A stretch of 64,000 bases of DNA from Hymenobacter piscis (GTDB lineage Bacteria > Bacteroidota > Bacteroidia > Cytophagales > Hymenobacteraceae), in contig NZ_JAHHZN010000010.1 of the NCBI RefSeq assembly GCF_018760735.1, positions 108,550 to 172,549 of the forward strand, in the 5' to 3' direction. The position numbers were made by a program, and so were the translations under genes. Shown here one piece after another: positions 59,344-64,000 of this stretch. The notes beneath the pieces are model-generated. The model saw nothing but the letters and a program-made list of their open reading frames with translations, made no database searches and was not told where the DNA came from. Each line of letters begins with the position of its first letter. The first letter of the stretch is position 1.

Positions 59344-60474
59344 ATGACCTTCGACCTGCTCACGACTGACCCGCACTCCAAAGCCCGCGCCGGCGTGGTG
59401 CACACCGACCACGGCCCCATTGAAACGCCCATTTTTATGCCCGTGGGCACGGCCGGCACCGTGAAAGCCGTGCAGCAGCGCGACCTGAAGGACGACATCA
59501 ACGCCCAGATTATCCTCGGCAACACCTACCACCTCTACCTGCGCCCCGGCCTCGACATCATCAGCAAAGCCGGCGGCCTGCATAAGTTCAACGGCTGGGA
59601 CCGGCCCATCCTCACCGACTCGGGCGGCTACCAGGTGTACTCGCTCTCGGGCACGCGCAAAATCAAGGAGGAAGGCGTAAAATTCCGCTCCCACATTGAT
59701 GGCTCCCAGCATTTGTTCTCGCCCGAGGGCGTGATGGACATTCAGCGTACCATCGGGGCCGACATCATCATGGCCTTCGATGAGTGCACGCCCTGGCCCT
59801 GCGAGTACGACTACGCCGCCCGCTCCCTTGACATGACCCACCGCTGGCTCAAGCGCTGCATTGCCCGCTTCGACAGCACCGAGGGCCACTACGGCTACTC
59901 CCAGACCCTGTTCCCGATTGTGCAGGGCTCCACCTTCCGGGACCTGCGCATCAAGTCGGCCGAATTCATTGCCGAGCAGGGCCGCGAGGGCAACGCCATC
60001 GGGGGGCTGAGCGTGGGCGAGCCGGCCGAGCTCATGTACGAAATGACCGAGCTGGTCTGCGACATTCTGCCCCAGGACAAGCCCCGCTACCTGATGGGCG
60101 TGGGCACGCCGGCCAATATTCTGGAGAATATTGCGTTGGGCGTGGACATGTTCGACTGCGTGATGCCGACCCGCAACGCGCGCAACGGCATGCTGTTCAC
60201 CACCCAGGGCATTATGAATATTGCCGCCCGCAAGTGGGCCGACGACTTCGAGCCGATTGACGCGGAGCTGGGCGGCTACGTGAGCACCTTTTACTCGCGC
60301 AGCTACGTGCGCCACCTCTTCCACAGCAAGGAAATGCTCGGCCCCCAGATTGCCTCCATTCACAACCTGACCTTCTACCTCTGGCTGGTGAAACAGGCCC
60401 GCCAGCACATCCTGGCCGGCACCTTCCGGGAGTGGAAGGACGTGATGGTGAAAAAGCTGATGACGCGGCTGTAA
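59344..60474 (+). CDS. tgt: tRNA-guanine transglycosylase
   Basis: A 376-residue enzyme that exchanges guanine-34 for preQ1 in the tRNAs that receive queuosine. The catalytic Asp region DSGGYQVYSLSGTRK lies near residue 97, with nucleophile region IMAFDECTPWP and GVGTPANILENIALG. FDCVMPTRNARNG is the tRNA-binding segment. In the C-terminal part, the zinc site of most bacterial enzymes (CxCxxC then His) is not there: the three Cys positions read as Leu, Gly and Ser within AELGGYVSTFYSRSYVRHL, while the His of SIHNLTFYLWL remains. The same loss is, as far as I recall, usual in Bacteroidota. Start ATG 59344. Confidence 0.94.
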   Translation: MTFDLLTTDPHSKARAGVVHTDHGPIETPIFMPVGTAGTVKAVQQRDLKDDINAQIILGNTYHLYLRPGLDIISKAGGLHKFNGWDRPILTDSGGYQVYSLSGTRKIKEEGVKFRSHIDGSQHLFSPEGVMDIQRTIGADIIMAFDECTPWPCEYDYAARSLDMTHRWLKRCIARFDSTEGHYGYSQTLFPIVQGSTFRDLRIKSAEFIAEQGREGNAIGGLSVGEPAELMYEMTELVCDILPQDKPRYLMGVGTPANILENIALGVDMFDCVMPTRNARNGMLFTTQGIMNIAARKWADDFEPIDAELGGYVSTFYSRSYVRHLFHSKEMLGPQIASIHNLTFYLWLVKQARQHILAGTFREWKDVMVKKLMTRL

Positions 60475-60477
60475 TGA

Positions 60478-60565
60478 GTTGTCAGTTGCTGGTTGTTAGT
60501 TGTCAGGCCGTTTTCGCGGATGCTTCTAGAACAGCCTGGCAACTAACAACTAACAACTAACAACT
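60478..60565. repeat. GTTGTTAG word-repeat palindrome before the LptF/G gene
   Basis: Left words GTTGTCAGTTGCTGGTTGTTAG (60478 onward) face AACTAACAACTAACAACTAA (from 60541). Right words end at 60565, and the TTG start codon of the next gene is at 60569. Confidence 0.75.
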
Positions 60566-60568
60566 CCA

Positions 60569-61645
60569 TTGAAGATCCTCGATAAGTACATCCTCCGGAA
60601 GTTTCTCACCGCGTTTTTCTTCACGGTGGTGCTGCTCGTGTCGGTTATCTGCGTGATTGACTTCACGGAGAAAAACGACGACTTCATTCAGCACGATCTG
60701 GGGGCCTGGCAGATCATCTCGGAGTACTACCTGAACCTGTTTCCGTACTTCGCCAACCTGCTCTCCCCTATCACCGTGTTCATTGCGGTGGTATTCGTGA
60801 CGGCCCAGCTGGCCTCGCGCACCGAGGTGGTGGCCATGCTGGCCTCGGGCATCAGCTTCAAGCGTTTTCTGCTGCCCTACATCATGGGCAGCGCCATTCT
60901 GGGCGCCCTCACGATGGCCATGACCGGCTGGCTGATTCCGATGGCCAACAAAACGCGGGTCGAGTTCGAGAAGGCCTACATCAAGAACCCCTACCGCTAC
61001 AGCGGGCGCAACGTGCACATTAAAATCGGGCCCCGGCAGTACGCGTTCATGGAGAGCTACGACAACGTGAACAACGTGGGTTACAAGTTCGCGCTCGAAA
61101 CCATTGAGGGCACCCTGCTCAAGCGTCGCCTCACGGCCGAAGCCATTACCTGGGATTCGACCAAGCAGGCCTGGCGCCTCACGCCCCAGCTGCTGCGCAC
61201 GTTTGCCGGCGAAAAGGAAACCCTCAAGAGCCTGCCCGCCCGCGACACCACCCTCAACCTCTTCCCCAAGGACTTCGCCAGCACCTACCGCCTGGCCGAA
61301 ACCCTGACTTTGCCGGAGCTCAACCGCTACATCGACCAGAAAGTAGCCCGCGGCGCCGATGATACCCAGGTGTACCTGAGCGAGAAGTACGAGCGGTTCG
61401 CCTACCCCTACGCCATGTTTATCCTGACGGTGATTGGGGTGATTATGAGCGCCCGCAAGAGCCGCGCCGGCGTGGGCGGGCAGATTGCCCTGGGCTTCGT
61501 GCTGGCCTTCGTGTTCATCATCTTCGTGATTCTGAGCCGCAACCTGGCCGCCGTGGGCACCCTCTCACCCCTGCTCGCCGCCTGGGTCCCGAGCATCGTG
61601 TTCACCCTCATCGGCGGCATCCTGTACCGCGTGATACCGCAGTAG
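60569..61645 (+). CDS. LptF/LptG-family permease
   Basis: A 358-residue inner-membrane protein of the YjgP/YjgQ family, which with LptB forms the ABC engine that extracts lipopolysaccharide from the inner membrane. KILDKYILRKFLTAFFFTVV is the first helix, and two more follow before residue 120 (ASRTEVVAMLASGISFKR is the coupling-helix loop). A periplasmic beta-jellyroll covers about 130-265. Three helices follow at the end. It has no ATG near the first helix; the TTG at 60569 is the likely start. LptF and LptG cannot be told apart here. It follows tgt and precedes an EamA transporter. Confidence 0.9.
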   Translation: MKILDKYILRKFLTAFFFTVVLLVSVICVIDFTEKNDDFIQHDLGAWQIISEYYLNLFPYFANLLSPITVFIAVVFVTAQLASRTEVVAMLASGISFKRFLLPYIMGSAILGALTMAMTGWLIPMANKTRVEFEKAYIKNPYRYSGRNVHIKIGPRQYAFMESYDNVNNVGYKFALETIEGTLLKRRLTAEAITWDSTKQAWRLTPQLLRTFAGEKETLKSLPARDTTLNLFPKDFASTYRLAETLTLPELNRYIDQKVARGADDTQVYLSEKYERFAYPYAMFILTVIGVIMSARKSRAGVGGQIALGFVLAFVFIIFVILSRNLAAVGTLSPLLAAWVPSIVFTLIGGILYRVIPQ

Positions 61646-61858
61646 GTGAGGTGGTGAGCTGGTGAAATAGTGAGTTGATGTTTTAGAAGCCTGGTGGCGC
61701 CTGATGCGCGGGGCTTCAACTGCAACACTTCCGTCTTCATCAAACCAGCCGTTGCGCACATCTGTCCTCCCTGCTACCTCCGCACACCAGCGCCAGTCGC
61801 GCCGCCAGGACTGCCCAAACGTCAAACTCCCCATTTCACCACCTCACCATCTCACCGT
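61646..61858. repeat. GGTGAGNTGGTGAAATAGTGAG word palindrome
   Basis: Left words at 61646-61681 (GTGAGGTGGTGAGCTGGTGA) face right words at 61823-61853 (CCATTTCACCACCTCACCAT). The 140-nt spacer between them shows no gene. The right arm runs up to the TTG start of the next gene. Confidence 0.65.
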
Positions 61859-62782
61859 TTGAAAGACTACTTACGCCTGCATTTCATTGTGTTGCTCTGG
61901 GGTTTTACGGCCATTCTGGGCAAGCTGATTTCGGTGCCGCCGGTGGAGCTGGTGTTCTGGCGCACGGCCCTGGCCAGCCTGGGGCTGCTGGCCCTGCTGG
62001 TGGGCCGGCGGCGCCCCTGGCGCATTCCGGCGGCCGACGTGGTGCGCCTGCTGGGCGTGGGCGCGCTGGTGGCCGTGCACTGGATTACGTTCTTCCTCTC
62101 GGCCCGCCTCTCGTCGGTGAGCGTGAGTCTGGCGGGCATGGCCACGCTAGCCCTCTGGACTTCCCTGCTGGAGCCGCTGGTGCTCTGGCGCAAGGTGCGC
62201 GGCTACGAGGTGGGGCTGGGTCTGCTTACCATGGTGGGGCTCTACATCGTTTCGCAGGCCGAGCTTGACCAACTGCTGGGCCTGGGCGTGGCCATTATTT
62301 CGGCGGGACTGTCGGCGCTGTTCAGCGTACTCAACTCCAAGCTCGTGAAGCAGCACCCGCCCCTGCGGCTCACGCTCTACGAAATGGTGGGCGCCTGTCT
62401 GAGCATCGCGCTGTTTCTGCCGGTGTACAGCCGCTACTTCACCGGCGGCCGGGGCCTGCAGCTGGCGCTTTCGGGCTACGACTGGCTCTGGCTGCTGCTG
62501 TTGGCCGGCGTGTGCACGGTGTACGCCTTCTCGGCCTCGGTGGAGCTGATGAAGCGCATTTCGGCCTTCGTAGTCAACCTCACCATCAACCTGGAGCCCG
62601 TGTACGGCATCCTGCTGGCCGTGCTCATGTACACGCTCCACGTATCGGGCTTTGAGGAAGAAAAACTCTCCCCCGGCTTCTACGCCGGCACGCTTATCAT
62701 CCTGGTTAGCGTCCTCATTCACCCCCTGCTGGACCGCTGGGACAAGCGCCGCTTGCTCAAGCGCAACCCGGTTACGGCGTAG
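61859..62782 (+). CDS. EamA/DMT-family transporter
   Basis: A 307-residue membrane protein with ten hydrophobic helices in two five-helix EamA repeats. The first repeat starts HFIVLLWGFTAILGKLI. The end-of-repeat segment ASVELMKRISAFVVNLTINL then EPVYGILLAVLMY is typical of DMT proteins. It should export a metabolite or amino acid; the substrate is unknown. Like the upstream permease it lacks an ATG at the expected place and starts at TTG (61859), directly after a repeat arm. Confidence 0.87.
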   Translation: MKDYLRLHFIVLLWGFTAILGKLISVPPVELVFWRTALASLGLLALLVGRRRPWRIPAADVVRLLGVGALVAVHWITFFLSARLSSVSVSLAGMATLALWTSLLEPLVLWRKVRGYEVGLGLLTMVGLYIVSQAELDQLLGLGVAIISAGLSALFSVLNSKLVKQHPPLRLTLYEMVGACLSIALFLPVYSRYFTGGRGLQLALSGYDWLWLLLLAGVCTVYAFSASVELMKRISAFVVNLTINLEPVYGILLAVLMYTLHVSGFEEEKLSPGFYAGTLIILVSVLIHPLLDRWDKRRLLKRNPVTA

Positions 62783-62819
62783 GAGCACTTTGCCTGCGCC
62801 CGCTAGGCCAGCCCAACTC

Positions 62820-63359
62820 TCAGGTCTGTTGAACTATGTGGTTATGCCTAGCGGCCAGATCAATGGGCATAAGGCCGGGTTGGCCGTAGACGAGCGTGCC
62901 GGCCTCGCCGGTGGCGAAGATGAGGGCGTAGCCGTGCTGCTCGCCGTACTGGCGCAGGTACTTGTTGACGTGCAGCAGCACGGGCTGGGTGAGGCGCTGC
63001 ATCTCTTGGGGGGCCTGCTGCTCGATGGCCTGGCGGTAGCTCAGGTACTGTTGCTGGCGCAACTGGGCGCGGGCAGCCTGGGTGGCGCGGGCGGCGGGGG
63101 ATAGCGTGGCGCTCAGCCGCTGGGCCGTATCGGTGGCGGCGCGGGCCTCCTGTTCGAGGGTGCCTAGGTTGTGCTGCCACTCCTGCTGCTGGCGCTGGTA
63201 CTGCCGCCGCGCGTCGAGCATGGCTTGATAGGAGTTCAGCAGCCGGTCCGTGTCCACGTAGGCCAACTTATTCGCTGGAGGTGTACAGCCAGTTGAAATT
63301 ACCGCAAAGAATACGAAATGCGCAAAATTTTTTCTCAAAATTATTGTGAAAGAAATCAT
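62820..63359 (-). CDS. OmpH/Skp-family lipoprotein
   Basis: A 179-residue periplasmic protein. The signal part ends FFAVISTGC with Cys25 as a possible lipid site. The mature part follows the OmpH/Skp pattern: KLAYVDTDRLLNSYQAMLDARR, a long Gln/Ala-rich coiled coil, then a final YGYALIF-type strand (QHGYALIFATGEAGTLVYGQ). Skp-like proteins chaperone outer-membrane proteins. Unusually, the first 25 codons are AT-rich while the rest is GC-rich. The gene is convergent with the EamA gene. Confidence 0.8.
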   Translation of the reverse strand: MISFTIILRKNFAHFVFFAVISTGCTPPANKLAYVDTDRLLNSYQAMLDARRQYQRQQQEWQHNLGTLEQEARAATDTAQRLSATLSPAARATQAARAQLRQQQYLSYRQAIEQQAPQEMQRLTQPVLLHVNKYLRQYGEQHGYALIFATGEAGTLVYGQPGLMPIDLAARHNHIVQQT

Positions 63360-63383
63360 GTTAGGAACAGATGAAATTTAATA

Positions 63384-63725
63384 CTAATTATTGGGCATAA
63401 ACCATTCACTTGTTTTATTGCTATGTGTTGATTTTAAAAAAATAACGCTTGAATTTTTACATTTGAATATTGTGTCTCCCCATGATATATTATATGATAA
63501 GCATGCCGTATCATTGCAGGCACCTGTTAGATCATATATTTTTTCGTCATTGTCCATTTTTATTTTAAGACCTCTGTTATTTGAAATAACGGAAACTTTG
63601 CCTTTAAAAGAAATGTTATTTATGTCATCAACTGTATTTATTTCTGTATTTGTATACGATTTAATATTAAATATAAATATAATAAAAAATACAGTCGCTA
63701 TTGATAGCAGAAGATACTTTTTCAT
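63384..63725 (-). CDS. Small AT-rich membrane-anchored protein of unknown function
   Basis: A 113-residue protein. MKKYLLLSIATVFFIIFIFN is a single N-terminal membrane helix or signal peptide. The remainder is Asn/Lys/Ser-rich, with two cysteines in GACNDTACL and a third in IFKCKNSS. GC is about 27%. It has no family that I know. Its start overlaps the stop of an upstream AT-rich fragment as ATGA, so it was probably the second gene of a coupled pair, and an immunity-like role is imaginable. Confidence 0.6.
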   Translation of the reverse strand: MKKYLLLSIATVFFIIFIFNIKSYTNTEINTVDDINNISFKGKVSVISNNRGLKIKMDNDEKIYDLTGACNDTACLSYNISWGDTIFKCKNSSVIFLKSTHSNKTSEWFMPNN

Positions 63726-63877
63726 CGTTGCTTATTTATCGTTGGTGGATCAGTAGAAGTGCCTGTATTATAATCCTTTGGGGAAATAAACCAATTGAGG
63801 CCTTTCAAACTTTCGTTTCTGCCTCCATAATCGCTTCCGTTACCAAATATAAGATAGTAGTATTGGTGGTTAATACT
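63722..63877 (-). pseudogene. C-terminal remnant of an AT-rich gene
   Basis: An open frame of 51 codons without a usable start: SINHQYYYLIFGNGSDYGGR, then NESLKGLNWFISPKDYNTGT and a short tail. It ends in TGA overlapping the next ATG. An in-frame TAG at 63878-63880 closes the frame upstream. It looks like the end of a larger protein cut off at about 63878, where base composition changes sharply. Tyr/Gly/Asn-rich ends like this occur in secreted toxins, but I cannot name it. Confidence 0.5.
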
Positions 63878-64000
63878 CTACCCTACTATTTTAGTTGGCT
63901 GATAGCGAGCGACTTTCCAGCTAATCCAGCGCATTAGGGCCTCCACCATGCGGGCCATGGGTTCGTGCGGGCTCGTGGCGGGGCGGGTGAGTTGGCGTAA
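63878..64000 (-). CDS. Partial GC-rich ORF running off the right edge
   Basis: Forty residues of an unrecognised C-terminus (LRQLTRPATSPHEPMARMVE then ALMRWISWKVARYQPTKIVG). GC-rich up to about 63925 and AT-rich at its very end. It could be a mobile-element gene or a truncated chromosomal gene; not enough is visible. Confidence 0.4.
   Translation of the reverse strand, partial: LRQLTRPATSPHEPMARMVEALMRWISWKVARYQPTKIVG

Overview
The window is a piece of a GC-rich Bacteroidota chromosome, most likely Hymenobacter or a close relative in the Cytophagales. The signs are type IX secretion C-terminal sorting domains, an S46 dipeptidyl peptidase, DUF3857/transglutaminase-like exoproteins, an IPExxxVDY-type protein beside pyruvate kinase, TAnnTTTG-type promoter boxes close to start codons, and a general lack of Shine-Dalgarno sequences. 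This is inferred from gene content and composition; there is no rRNA, and I see no tRNA gene.

Left part (1-17 kb): a truncated response-regulator/adenylate cyclase converges on a transporter-like protein carrying a cyclic-nucleotide-binding domain. These are followed by an HD-domain protein, a lipoprotein barrel and a fatty-acid desaturase. A xanthine dehydrogenase locus (small and large subunits) is separated from its maturation factor xdhC by an AT-rich gene with a nuclease-like D...ExK motif and by a small membrane protein resembling Mpv17/PMP22. After a DUF4136 lipoprotein and a GNAT acetyltransferase comes an AT-rich membrane-protein gene. It is bounded by 13-bp direct repeats and followed by a folded attC-like palindrome, which is the layout of an integron gene cassette.

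Middle part (17-40 kb): a lipoprotein, an ABC exporter, a coiled-coil membrane-anchored protein and an MFS transporter; then three tandem DUF3857/transglutaminase-like proteins, a very large secreted reprolysin-type metalloprotease, a coupled pair of outer-membrane barrels, the S46 peptidase, yidD and a beta-propeller-like lipoprotein.

Right part (40-64 kb) is mostly housekeeping: class II aldolase, lgt, an ECF sigma/anti-sigma pair, a VapBC45-like toxin-antitoxin pair, nadE, acpP-fabF-rnc, pyruvate kinase, rpsT, an alpha/beta hydrolase, rsmG, a second ECF sigma factor, a glycosyltransferase, tgt, an LptF/LptG permease, an EamA transporter and an OmpH-like lipoprotein. It ends in a small AT-rich island with gene remnants.

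The most striking non-coding feature is that many intergenic spaces hold long inverted repeats (13 to 75 bp arms, often perfect or with one mismatch). Several share the core GTCATyCTGAGCrrAGCGAAG, some are nested, and some overlap stop codons or run up to start codons. Some must act as terminators, but others lie between divergent or co-directional genes.
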